Positions 1 to 6,821 of a stretch of 11,422 nt of DNA are shown here, in pieces. Positions within the stretch are counted from its first letter, which is position 1. Each line of letters begins with the position of its first letter. The notes beneath the pieces were generated by a model, which saw nothing but the letters and a program-made list of their open reading frames with translations, searched no databases and was not told the origin of the DNA. Both the position numbers and the translations under genes were made by a program. The DNA lies in the NCBI GenBank assembly GCA_035491935.1, contig DATJJW010000064.1, positions 1 through 11,422 of the forward strand, given 5' to 3'. The stretch is from DATJJW01 sp035491935 (GTDB taxonomy: Bacteria > Pseudomonadota > Alphaproteobacteria > ATCC43930 > CGMCC-115725).

Positions 1-633
1 GCCTTCCCGCAACTCGGCATCGGTTTCCTGGGCGTCGCCTTCGCCTTCGGCCTGACGGTGCTCACCATGGCCTATGCGGTCGGACATATCTCCGGCGGCC
101 ATTTCAACCCGGCGGTGACGGTGGGCTTATGGGCGGCCGGCCGTTGTCCCAGCCGGAGTGTCGTTCCCTACATCATCGCCCAGGTCGTCGGCGCCATTGC
201 CGCCTCCGCCATCCTCTATGCCATCGCCTCCGGCAAGGCGGGGTGGGTCCCGGGCGGCTTCGCCTCGAATGGCTTTGGTGACCTCAGCCCCGGCAAATAC
301 AGCCTCCCGGTCTGCTTCCTCGCCGAATGCGTCCTGACCTTCTTCTTCCTGTTCATCATCATCGGCACCACGTCCAAGGGCGCCGCAGCAGGCTTTGCGG
401 GCATCCCGATCGGGTTGGCGCTGGTGCTCATCCATTTGATCTCGATCCCGATCACGAACACCTCGGTCAACCCGGCGCGCAGCACGGGGCCGGCCTTGTT
501 CGCCGGCGGCGAATATGTCGGGCAGCTTTGGCTGTTCTGGCTGGCGCCGATCCTGGGGGCGGTGATCGCCGGCCTCGTCGCCCGCTGGCTCCACGAGCCG
601 GTCGCGAGCGTGTCCTATCAGGCCGCGGAATAG
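1..633 (+). CDS. aqpZ: Aquaporin Z, 5' end missing
   Basis: Inner-membrane water channel of the major intrinsic protein family. The frame is open from the first base, so the gene starts outside the window. The 210 residues present line up with E. coli AqpZ from about its residue 28, leaving roughly the first membrane helix missing. Both pore-forming NPA boxes are visible: GGHFNPAVT early and NTSVNPARSTGP late. The Arg after the second NPA, the His in LIHLISIP, the Thr in the NTS segment and the Phe in AFGLTV match the aromatic/arginine filter of water-selective AqpZ rather than a glycerol facilitator. The tail is short and ends with TAG. Its last 16 bases overlap the end of the convergent lysR gene. 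The promoter is not in the window. The identification is very secure; the physiological role (osmotic adjustment) is family knowledge. Confidence 0.96.
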   Translation, partial: AFPQLGIGFLGVAFAFGLTVLTMAYAVGHISGGHFNPAVTVGLWAAGRCPSRSVVPYIIAQVVGAIAASAILYAIASGKAGWVPGGFASNGFGDLSPGKYSLPVCFLAECVLTFFFLFIIIGTTSKGAAAGFAGIPIGLALVLIHLISIPITNTSVNPARSTGPALFAGGEYVGQLWLFWLAPILGAVIAGLVARWLHEPVASVSYQAAE

Positions 634-1610
634 CTCAAGCTATCGCCGCCTTCTTCCAGGTGGCGCCGTGATTCGGTCAGGCCCTGGGTCGAGATCTCCT
701 CGACATAGGTGCGGATCACGTTGACGAAGGCGACGCCGGCAGCGGACAGCTGCCGGTTGCGCGGCAGGATGAGGCCGGCCGGACGCTCGGGGGCGGGCAC
801 GGGCAGGGGCACCATGCGCAAGGTGCCGCGCAGCAGGTCGCCGACCATCATCAGCCGCGGCATGACCGACAGGATGTCGGTCGCATGCATCATCTCGCGG
901 ATGAAGCCGTAGGAATTCGACCGCATCGACGGTGTCGGCTCCAGCCCCAGCAGCGAGAGGATGTGGTCGATCTCGGCGCCGACCCGCTGGCTCATCGTCG
1001 GCAGGACCAGTTCGTAACGCTGGATGTCCTGCAGGGTGGGTTGGGTTTTCTCGAAGATCGGGTGCCCGGTCCTGGCGAGCAGCGAGATCGGCTCCATCCA
1101 GAGAATCTCGCGATGCAGGCCGTCGGGCAGGACCTGCTCGTAAAGGCGGCCGACGATGAAATCGATCTCGCCGGCCGCCAGCAGCGGCAGCAGCTCTTCG
1201 GTGCGGGCTTCGTGCAAACCGACCCCGACATCGGGATGCTTGCCTCTCAGCCTGGACAGGATGCCGGGCAGCATGCCGGCTGCCGCAACGGGCAGGACGC
1301 CGACATTGACCAGGCCGCCTTTCGGTGCGGACAGGTGGTCGAGATCGTCTTCCAGGCGCATGAGCTCGGCCAGGATCGATCGGCTGGTCGCCACCACCCG
1401 CGAACCGGCCTTGGTGATCGTGACGCCGCGCGAGTGGCGCTCGAACAATCGGGTGCCGATGATCTCTTCCAGTTCCTGTAGATGCTTGGTCACTGCCGGC
1501 TGGCTGAGGTGAAGCAGGGACGAGGCGCGCAGGATGCTGCCTTGGCTTTCGATCGCGTCGGCGATCCGGAGCATGTGAAGCTTCAGGCGCTGGCTCAGAT
1601 GGCGGCGCAT
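618..1610 (-). CDS. LysR-family transcriptional regulator
   Basis: A 330-residue regulator of normal family length. Residues about 12-70 form the winged helix-turn-helix: a helix containing ILRASSLLHLSQPAVTKHLQ is followed by LEEIIGTRLFERHSRGV, the classic LysR signature. From about residue 98 onward comes the periplasmic-binding-protein-like effector domain (starting VNVGVLPVAAAG, with RLRGKHPDVGVGLHEA). The style of the sequence recalls the GbpR/PcaQ branch, which responds to sugars or aromatic acids, but the ligand cannot be read from the sequence. ATG at 1610 is preceded by only a weak GGGA; no better start is near. It converges on aqpZ with a 16-bp overlap. The doxX-like gene lies upstream on the same strand, 170 bp away, so its target could be itself, that gene, or something elsewhere. 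An AT-rich palindrome lies 120 bp upstream. Confidence 0.92.
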   Translation of the reverse strand: MRRHLSQRLKLHMLRIADAIESQGSILRASSLLHLSQPAVTKHLQELEEIIGTRLFERHSRGVTITKAGSRVVATSRSILAELMRLEDDLDHLSAPKGGLVNVGVLPVAAAGMLPGILSRLRGKHPDVGVGLHEARTEELLPLLAAGEIDFIVGRLYEQVLPDGLHREILWMEPISLLARTGHPIFEKTQPTLQDIQRYELVLPTMSQRVGAEIDHILSLLGLEPTPSMRSNSYGFIREMMHATDILSVMPRLMMVGDLLRGTLRMVPLPVPAPERPAGLILPRNRQLSAAGVAFVNVIRTYVEEISTQGLTESRRHLEEGGDSLSYSAA

Positions 1611-1729
1611 CGGGCAGTTCCCAAGAGCCTGATCGCCTGTGCGGGCAGAGATCGCGCCATACCCGGCTCCGTCGCTTTCTATCGTTGGCCCTGCACTATG
1701 GAGCGAAACGGAGGATCAGCGCCAATTAG

Positions 1730-1740
1730 GAATATTATTC
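1730..1740. promoter_or_regulatory. AT-rich palindrome upstream of lysR
   Basis: GAAT-ATT-ATTC lies in the most AT-rich part of the 1611-1780 gap, about 120 bp before the lysR start. LysR regulators bind short interrupted palindromes with AT-rich arms, often near their own gene, so this could be part of the operator or promoter. The spacing is not the classic T-N11-A pattern. Low certainty. Confidence 0.25.
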
Positions 1741-1780
1741 TCATCAATCAGGAAGTGTTTATGTGAGACGTCGCGGGCTT

Positions 1781-2296
1781 CTAGAGTTCGCGGCCAATCA
1801 GCCGGTCGATCGAATACCGGCCGCCGCCGCGAATGGATACGAAGAGCGCCAGCAGCCCCATCAGCAGCGCGTATTCCATGCCGCCCGTGTTCCATACCCA
1901 GGCGGGCGACAGCACGTAGCAGATGACCGCCATTTCGATGGCGATCATCGGCGCCACGATGCGTGTGAACAGGCCCAGCGCCATCATGACGGCACCGGCA
2001 GTCTCGATGAACATGACGAGGTAGCCGAACATCAGCGGGACCGGCAGGTGCAGCTGGTTCTGCAAGCGGTCGACATTGTGCATGAAGGCATTGGTCGCAC
2101 CGCCATGGCCGGCACCGGATGCCTTTGGGATGCCGTGGGTCAGCAGGATAAGGCCGAAGGCGCAGCGCAGCAGCGCGTAGCTGACCGGCTGTGCCCAGCT
2201 ATAGAACGCCTGCAGGCCGGGAAAGATCAGTCGATGGCCGGATGATGCATCGGTGGCCGCGACGTCTTCGAGATGAAGTGCCTGATTTTCGCGCAT
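1781..2296 (-). CDS. DoxX-family membrane protein
   Basis: A 171-residue integral membrane protein of the DoxX/DoxD-like family. After a charged cytosolic N-terminus of about 40 residues come four hydrophobic segments: one around LLRCAFGLILLTHGIPK, one with FGYLVMFIETAGAVMMALG, one with PMIAIEMAVICYVLSPAW, and a last one with GMEYALLMGLLALFVSIRGGG. The LR.a.G.ilL.HGipK start, the ETaGa..lalGl.tR segment and the final GgG.ySiDr stretch are typical of the family. I start it at the ATG at 2296 because AGGGGG (2302-2307) sits 5 bases upstream; the frame stays open to 2380, but that extension reads as non-coding. Some DoxX proteins are quinone oxidoreductase subunits or redox-stress partners; for this one the function is unknown. 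It diverges from the 55-residue gene at 2524, and lysR lies downstream on the same strand. Confidence 0.9.
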   Translation of the reverse strand: MRENQALHLEDVAATDASSGHRLIFPGLQAFYSWAQPVSYALLRCAFGLILLTHGIPKASGAGHGGATNAFMHNVDRLQNQLHLPVPLMFGYLVMFIETAGAVMMALGLFTRIVAPMIAIEMAVICYVLSPAWVWNTGGMEYALLMGLLALFVSIRGGGRYSIDRLIGREL

Positions 2297-2460
2297 GTTA
2301 GCCCCCTGTCGGCGTCTTTTACGAAGCAGGGTAGTCGGCATTCCCGCAAGCCGGCCTATAGAAAAAATCCGCCTTCCCATCGCGTTTGGTTATAGCGCGC
2401 CGCTCGGGCCCGTTGGGACGCCGACCGATATTCCTCCTGGTACCGATGAACGGTTCGATG

Positions 2461-2503
2461 GGTTTGGCTGTTGTTATCGACAGTCGGGTCCTGGACCCAA
2501 ACC
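2461..2503 (+). promoter_or_regulatory. Possible structured leader before the 55-aa gene
   Basis: GGTTTGG (2461-2467) can pair with CCAAACC (2497-2503), enclosing a small CTGT/ACAG hairpin (2468-2483). As an alternative, GGGTC (2486-2490) pairs with GACCC (2494-2498), which competes with the outer stem. The structure ends 4 bases before the AGGAG ribosome site at 2508. It may be a folded 5' leader, but such short stems are easily found by chance in GC-rich DNA. Confidence 0.25.
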
Positions 2504-2523
2504 ACCGAGGAGTGAGAGGGGCG

Positions 2524-2691
2524 ATGAAAACCCAAGCAGCGCCGAAGCCCAAGCGTGAGATGAAGCCCATTAAGCCCAACCAGGAGGATACCGACATGCT
2601 CCAGGCATCGCTCGGTGACGACGACGACTGGTTGCCGGGCATGAGCGACGGCGATTTCGCGGCTCCCGTTTCCCGAAACTTCCAGCAATAG
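2524..2691 (+). CDS. Small hypothetical protein, 55 aa, split charge
   Basis: I do not recognise this protein. It starts MKTQAAPKPKREMKPIKPN, a basic, proline-rich half with three KP-type steps. It then turns into an acidic half with LQASLGDDDDWLPGMSDGDF and ends in a polar tail, NFQQ. There is no signal peptide, membrane segment or cysteine. The start is chosen because AGGAG (2508-2512) and a second purine run (2514-2521) precede the ATG. An in-frame extension back to a TTG at 2386 has no ribosome site and reads as non-coding. A hairpin follows the stop by 23 bases, giving a compact single-gene unit divergent from the doxX-like gene. The clean split of charge and the good ribosome site support a real small gene. 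It could be a nucleic-acid- or protein-binding peptide, but that is only a guess. Confidence 0.6.
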   Translation: MKTQAAPKPKREMKPIKPNQEDTDMLQASLGDDDDWLPGMSDGDFAAPVSRNFQQ

Positions 2692-2714
2692 TCCGGATCC
2701 GAGGGCAGGGTGCA

Positions 2715-2733
2715 GCGCCCCTATGCGGGGCGC
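2715..2733 (+). terminator. Hairpin after the 55-aa gene
   Basis: GCGCCCC (2715-2721) pairs perfectly with GGGGCGC (2727-2733) around a 5-base loop. It is followed by GTACTTTATG, which has only a short T stretch. It lies between the stop of the small gene and the ridA-like gene, both on the plus strand, and so probably separates the two transcripts. Confidence 0.5.
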
Positions 2734-2785
2734 GTACTTTATGCGAAGACGGGGCCAGCATCGACCATAGATGGAAGGCTGGCCC

Positions 2786-3178
2786 ATGCCCTTCACCGAA
2801 ATCCGTTCGCCCCATATCGCCGTGTCGCCCGCGCCCTATTCGCAGGCGACGCTGGCCCAGCCGAAAAAGCTCCTGCACATCTCCGGCCAGGTGCCGGTGG
2901 ATTCGGCCGGCAAGACCGTGGCGGTCGGCGACATTGCCGGCCAGACCGAGCAGGTGATCCGCAACATCCAGCATCTGTTGGCCGAAGCCGGCGCCTCATT
3001 TGCCGATGTCTGCAAGCTGACGGTATTCATGACCTCGCGCGACCACTATCCGGCGGTGTCGGAGGTACGCAAGCGCCTGTTCCCCAAGCCCTATCCGGCG
3101 ACATCCGCGGTCATCGTCGCCGGCCTCGCCAATCCCGAATGGCTGATCGAGATCGAGGCGGTGGCGGCGCTGGACTAA
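2786..3178 (+). CDS. RidA/YjgF/UK114-family protein without the key Arg
   Basis: A 130-residue protein of the full RidA length. The N-terminal part has the family layout (APYSQATLA, then LLHISGQVPVDSAG, then a helix with QTEQVIRNIQHLLAEAG). The C-terminal part has VCKLTVFMTSRDHYPAVSEV and the closing strand LIEIEAVAALD. Archetypal RidA trimers hydrolyse reactive enamines and imines made by PLP enzymes, using an arginine (R105 in E. coli, in PARSCVEV) to hold the substrate carboxylate. Here that position is Thr106 (PATSAVIV; codon ACA), so classical deaminase activity is unlikely. It probably belongs to one of the Rid subfamilies of unknown activity. ATG at 2786 is preferred over ATG at 2771 because GGAAGG (2773-2778) is placed 7 bases before it. 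It converges on the tolA-like gene, with 28 bp between the stops. Confidence 0.93.
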   Translation: MPFTEIRSPHIAVSPAPYSQATLAQPKKLLHISGQVPVDSAGKTVAVGDIAGQTEQVIRNIQHLLAEAGASFADVCKLTVFMTSRDHYPAVSEVRKRLFPKPYPATSAVIVAGLANPEWLIEIEAVAALD

Positions 3179-3206
3179 ACCGAGATCCGGAGCGGTCTGC
3201 AAGGTC

Positions 3207-4196
3207 TCATGGGTTGAACGAGAAGGTGAAGGTGGCGCTGCGCCAGGCGTCGTATTTGGCGGGCGGCAGGTTGAGCGGGCTGCAGTTGGGGTTGCGCAGC
3301 GCACGCAGCGCGCTATCGGCAACGGAACGCCACAGCGGGTCATCCTCGTGCCCGTCATCGACGACCCGTGCCGAGACGACCGAGCCGTCGGGGCGCAGAA
3401 CCAGATGGATCGGCACCTGGATGCCGCGGACGCGGTCAGGATTGCCCATATAGCTCCAGCAGCGCCGGACCTGTGAGCGCACGATATCCAGCTCGTCCGC
3501 GGTCAAGTTTGATTGCAGGCGTTGCGGCGATGGGGGCGGTGTCTGCACGGCGACCTCTTCCTGGTCGGCGACGTGTGCACTATGCCGTCGGACCTTCTTC
3601 TTCTTCACCTCCAGCGCCGATGCCTGGGCCGAGAGGCTCTTCACCAGTGAATCCATCTGATCATCGATCGACGGGGGCGGCGGAGGGGGCGGATCGGCCG
3701 CGGCGACGGTGGCGGATTGTCGATTAGGATCCTGGGTTGGATCTGTTTTCTCGACAGCCTGATGCGGGGGCACCGGCGGTGCCGTCGGGATCTTGGCTGT
3801 GGCCCAGGCCAGCACGGAGGCGGCTTGTTCCACCGATTGCTGTGGTTGGGCGCGAGATAGCTTGTCGGTCGAGGCATCTTTGCCCTGCCACGCCATGTTC
3901 GGGGGCTTGTCGTTATGGGCCGTATCCTGCGTGCCCGTGACCGGCGGCGGCGCCGGCTGTCCCTTCGCGCTATCGGTCTTGCCGGAATCCGGCGCGGCAT
4001 CGTGGCGGACAGCATCATGGTGGACCGGGGCCAGTGCCGCGGCGTTGACGATATGGACCGGAATGGTGGGGTGGGGCACCTCCACCTTGTGGCGCAGGAA
4101 GGCCGGCAGGCCGAAGACGATCACGCTGATGATACCCGCATGGATGACGCAGGAGAGCAGGAAGCCGCCGCGCCCCGTGCCGTCGATCGCATCCAT
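3207..4196 (-). CDS. TolA/TonB-like energy-transducing envelope protein
   Basis: A 329-residue bitopic inner-membrane protein. Residues about 11-33 form one membrane helix carrying S15-x3-H19, the motif by which TolA and TonB couple to proton-motive-force motors (TolQR or ExbBD). Residues about 60-230 are a long periplasmic linker rich in Pro, Gln, Ala and Ser, with a run of seven prolines and a KKKK patch. It is not the Ala/Lys/Glu helix of enterobacterial TolA. Residues about 232-329 are a TonB_C/TolA domain III fold: ADELDIVRSQVRRCW, VPIHLVLRPDGSVVSARV, then ADSALRAL and LPPAKYDAWRSATFTF. Cys246 and Cys305 could form the disulfide seen in TolA domain III. GGAGG at 4205-4209 is 8 bases before the ATG. 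No tolQ, tolR, tolB or pal lies nearby, so it is an orphan, probably a paralog of the main TolA. A CtrA-type site lies about 165 bp upstream. Confidence 0.85.
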   Translation of the reverse strand: MDAIDGTGRGGFLLSCVIHAGIISVIVFGLPAFLRHKVEVPHPTIPVHIVNAAALAPVHHDAVRHDAAPDSGKTDSAKGQPAPPPVTGTQDTAHNDKPPNMAWQGKDASTDKLSRAQPQQSVEQAASVLAWATAKIPTAPPVPPHQAVEKTDPTQDPNRQSATVAAADPPPPPPPSIDDQMDSLVKSLSAQASALEVKKKKVRRHSAHVADQEEVAVQTPPPSPQRLQSNLTADELDIVRSQVRRCWSYMGNPDRVRGIQVPIHLVLRPDGSVVSARVVDDGHEDDPLWRSVADSALRALRNPNCSPLNLPPAKYDAWRSATFTFSFNP

Positions 4197-4357
4197 GTTT
4201 TGATCCTCCGTTTCTCGTTACGCCCCGGCTACGGCGCATCTGGCGCCTGAGTGAGCGGTCTTCCGTGGAGTCTTCCTCCGGAGACCAGGCTCTGGCCGAT
4301 GCGAAACGGGCACACCGGATACCGTAGGCAGCTCGCGACAGAGCGAGTTCAATCATG

Positions 4358-4374
4358 GTTAATTTATGATTAAC
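4358..4374. promoter_or_regulatory. CtrA-type binding site, TTAA-N7-TTAAC
   Basis: TTAA (4359-4362), seven bases, then TTAAC (4370-4374) is an exact match to the full CtrA consensus of alphaproteobacteria. It also forms a GTTAAT-N5-ATTAAC palindrome. The minus strand continues as TTAACCAT, a half-site form described for CtrA in several alphaproteobacteria. TTAA is rare in this GC-rich window. The only gene start it can serve is the tolA-like gene, about 165 bp downstream on the minus strand. Binding is inferred, not shown. Confidence 0.6.
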
Positions 4375-4495
4375 GACAATCTAGAACAAAACGTCGTTGG
4401 CCTCAACCGAAACCGCGCGAGGACGGGGGAAACGGCGGGCTCAAAGCCTCGGTTCTTGGCGTTCTAATCGTTTGAATTTGCTGGAAACAGGACTC

Positions 4496-4511
4496 TGAGT
4501 GGGTCCACTCA
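4496..4511 (-). terminator. Small hairpin after ygiQ
   Basis: TGAGTG (4496-4501) and CACTCA (4506-4511) are perfectly complementary around a 4-base loop, with the stem about 20 bases past the ygiQ stop on the minus strand. The sequence after it (minus strand) is GAGTCCTGTTTCC, only weakly T-rich. It is a possible weak terminator or 3'-end stabiliser. Confidence 0.35.
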
Positions 4512-4531
4512 AAGATACCTTGATCTAAGGT

Positions 4532-6736
4532 TTAGCGCTTCCGGCCAAGGCCTGGGCGACGCGATTGCGTCGTCTGCTGGGTCATGAAGCGTTGGGTACC
4601 GTGTTTGCGGCCTTGGCGGGAGCCCTCACCGCCGCCGAGACCGGTGCCGGCAGGCTGCCAATTGGGCACGAGCTGGTGCTTGCCCGGACCGATCAGATCG
4701 GCACGGCCCATACGCTTCAAGGCCTCGCGCAGGATCGGCCAGTTCTCGGCATCGTGATAGCGCAGGAAGGCCTTGTGCAGCCGGCGCTGCTTCAGGCTGC
4801 GTGCGGTGAATACCGTCTCGCCGGCGCTGCGGCGGATCGGCTTCAGCGTGTTGTGCTCGGTATGGTACATCGCGGCCGAGACAGACATGGGCGAGGGCAG
4901 GAAGGTCTGCACCTGGTCGGCGCGGAACTTGTGGCGCTTCAGCCAGAGCGCCAGGTTCATCATGTCCTCGTCCGAGGTGCCGGGATGGGCGGCGATGAAA
5001 TAGGGGATGAGGTAGAGCTCCTTACCCACCTCCTTGGCCGCGCGGTCGAACATCGCCTTGAAGGCGTCGTATGTGCCCATGCCGGGCTTCATCATCTTGG
5101 AGAGCGGACCGGTCTCGGTATGCTCCGGCGCGATCTTCAGATAGCCACCGACATGGTGCTGAACCAATTCCTTGACGTAGGCCGGGCTCTTGACCGCCAG
5201 GTCGTAGCGGAGCCCCGAGGCGATGTTGATCTTCTTCACGCCGGGGATTGCCCGCGCCTTGCGATAGAGCTCGATCAGCGGCTGGTGGTCGGTGTTCAGA
5301 TTCTCGCAGATGCCCGGATAGACGCAGGAGGGCTTGCGGCAGTGCCGTTCGATCTCCTTCGACTTGCAGGCCATGCGATACATGTTGGCGGTCGGCCCGC
5401 CCATGTCCGAGATGATGCCGGTGAAGCCTTTGACCTTGTCGCGAATCTCCTCGATCTCGCGCAGGATCGACGCCTCTGAGCGACTCTGGATGATGCGGCC
5501 CTCATGCTCGGTGATCGAGCAGAAGGAACAGCCGCCGAAGCAGCCGCGCATGATGTTGACCGAGAAGCGGATCATGTCCCAGGCGGCGATCTTCGCATCG
5601 CCGTAAGTCGGGTGCGGCGCGCGGGCATAGGGCAGGTCGTAGAGCCAGTCCATTTCCGGCGTGGTCAGCGGGATCGGCGGCGCGTTCAGCCACAGCTCGC
5701 GAGTGCCATGGCGCTGGACCAGCGGCCGGGCATTGCCGGGATTGGCCTCCAGGTGCAGCACACGGGATGCATGGGCGTAAAGCACCCGGTCTTCGGATAC
5801 CTGCTCGTAGGAGGGCAGGCGGATGACGACGGGGCCGGCGTCCTTGCGCCGCGCCCGGGCTTCGGTGATCTCGGGTACTTCCGGTTCCGGCCGGCGCTCT
5901 TCGCCATTGGGGCCAGTGCCGCAGGCAGCGGGCTCGCGCCGGCGTACGGGCAGCAGCTCGATCGGGGCGAGGCCGCGTGCTTTCGCTTCCTCGACCGCCG
6001 TGCCGGGGGTGACGGCGTCCGGATCGTCGATGCTGTCCGACCGCATCACGGACCAGCCTTCCGGGATGCGCTCGCGGAAGAGCGCGGTGCCGCGGATGCC
6101 GGTCATGTCCTTGGGGTGTTCGCCCTTGGCCGCGCGATGGGCGATTTCGACGATGGCGCGCTCGGCATTGCCATAGACCAGGAGGTCTGCTTTGGCGTCG
6201 GCGATGACCGAGCGGCGCACCTTGTCCGACCAATAGTCGTAATGGGCGATGCGGCGCAGCGAGGCCTCGATGCCGCCGATGACGACCGGCGTCTCGCGAT
6301 AGGCTTCGCGGCAACGCTGGGCATAGACGATGACTGAGCGGTCGGGTCGTTTGCCGCCCTCGTCATGCGGCGTGTAGCTGTCATTGTGGCGCAGGCGCCG
6401 GTCGGCCGTGTAGCGGTTGACCATGGAATCCATGTTGCCCGCCGTGATGCCGAAGAACAGGTTCGGCTTGCCCAACGCCTTGACGGGCTCGGCATCCTGC
6501 CAGTCTGGCTGTGCGATGATGCCGACGCGGAAGCCCTGGGCCTCCAGCAGCCGGCCGATGATCGCCATGCCGAAGCTCGGATGGTCGACATAGGCATCGC
6601 CCGTGACCAGCACGATGTCGCAGCTATCCCAGCCAAGCGCCTCCATCTCGGCACGGCTCATCGGCAGGAACGGTGCCGGACCAAACCGGTGCGCCCAGAA
6701 TTTCTTGTAGGAATAGATGGTTTTGGCCTCGGACAT
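4532..6736 (-). CDS. ygiQ: YgiQ-family radical SAM protein
   Basis: A 734-residue protein matching E. coli YgiQ (UPF0313) almost from end to end. The N-terminal part holds FGPAPFLPMSRAEME, LGWDSCDIVLVTGDAYVDHP, FRVGIIAQPDWQ and the KPNLFFGITAGNMDSM block, resembling the vitamin-B12-binding-like part found before many radical SAM domains. The cluster motif is MRGCFGGCSFCS (C-x3-C-x2-C). Its cysteine codons are at 5540-5542, 5528-5530 and 5519-5521, about residue 399 onward, and it binds a 4Fe-4S cluster and S-adenosylmethionine. Later come GGYLKIAPEHTE, MKPGMGTYDAF and a basic C-terminal tail. The reaction is not known to me. I chose the ATG at 6736 (MSEAKTIY) because GAAG lies just upstream; the ATG at 6748 is equally possible. 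The cyclase gene ends 85 bp upstream on the same strand, so the two may be cotranscribed. Confidence 0.95.
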   Translation of the reverse strand: MSEAKTIYSYKKFWAHRFGPAPFLPMSRAEMEALGWDSCDIVLVTGDAYVDHPSFGMAIIGRLLEAQGFRVGIIAQPDWQDAEPVKALGKPNLFFGITAGNMDSMVNRYTADRRLRHNDSYTPHDEGGKRPDRSVIVYAQRCREAYRETPVVIGGIEASLRRIAHYDYWSDKVRRSVIADAKADLLVYGNAERAIVEIAHRAAKGEHPKDMTGIRGTALFRERIPEGWSVMRSDSIDDPDAVTPGTAVEEAKARGLAPIELLPVRRREPAACGTGPNGEERRPEPEVPEITEARARRKDAGPVVIRLPSYEQVSEDRVLYAHASRVLHLEANPGNARPLVQRHGTRELWLNAPPIPLTTPEMDWLYDLPYARAPHPTYGDAKIAAWDMIRFSVNIMRGCFGGCSFCSITEHEGRIIQSRSEASILREIEEIRDKVKGFTGIISDMGGPTANMYRMACKSKEIERHCRKPSCVYPGICENLNTDHQPLIELYRKARAIPGVKKINIASGLRYDLAVKSPAYVKELVQHHVGGYLKIAPEHTETGPLSKMMKPGMGTYDAFKAMFDRAAKEVGKELYLIPYFIAAHPGTSDEDMMNLALWLKRHKFRADQVQTFLPSPMSVSAAMYHTEHNTLKPIRRSAGETVFTARSLKQRRLHKAFLRYHDAENWPILREALKRMGRADLIGPGKHQLVPNWQPAGTGLGGGEGSRQGRKHGTQRFMTQQTTQSRRPGLGRKR

Positions 6737-6821
6737 GGCCGGCTTCATAACATGGAAGGAGGTGTCGACGCGAGCAGGGCTGCCCCGCGAACCGCGCCGG
6801 GCGGCTGCGGAAGGGCCGGCG

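Larger units (their letters stand above)
4197..4531. other. 335-bp gene-free stretch upstream of the tolA-like gene
   Basis: No convincing gene is present. Next to the tolA-like gene it holds the strong ribosome site (GGAGG, 4205-4209). In the middle lies an unusually AT-rich island (about 4354-4390) with the CtrA-type box. A short stem, CTCGC/GCGAG, sits at 4332-4347. At the far end, just after the ygiQ stop, is a small hairpin (4496-4511). The stretch therefore most likely serves as the long promoter and leader region of the tolA-like gene plus the 3' end of ygiQ. Confidence 0.6.

Noticed and set aside
4015..4356. Minus-strand frame starting with the ATG inside the CtrA-type box, overlapping the start of the tolA-like gene
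   Set aside because: It is out of frame with the well-supported tolA-like gene, has no ribosome site, and its translation is low-complexity and Arg-rich. A leader peptide is conceivable but unsupported.
4565..6337. Two long plus-strand frames (4565-5479 and 5504-6337) opposite ygiQ
   Set aside because: They mirror the codon phase of ygiQ, which is conserved from end to end; there is no ribosome site and no recognisable domain.
6756..6765. AAGGAGG on the plus strand followed by GTG
   Set aside because: The GTG overlaps the motif itself, no good gene follows in that frame, and both flanking genes are on the other strand.
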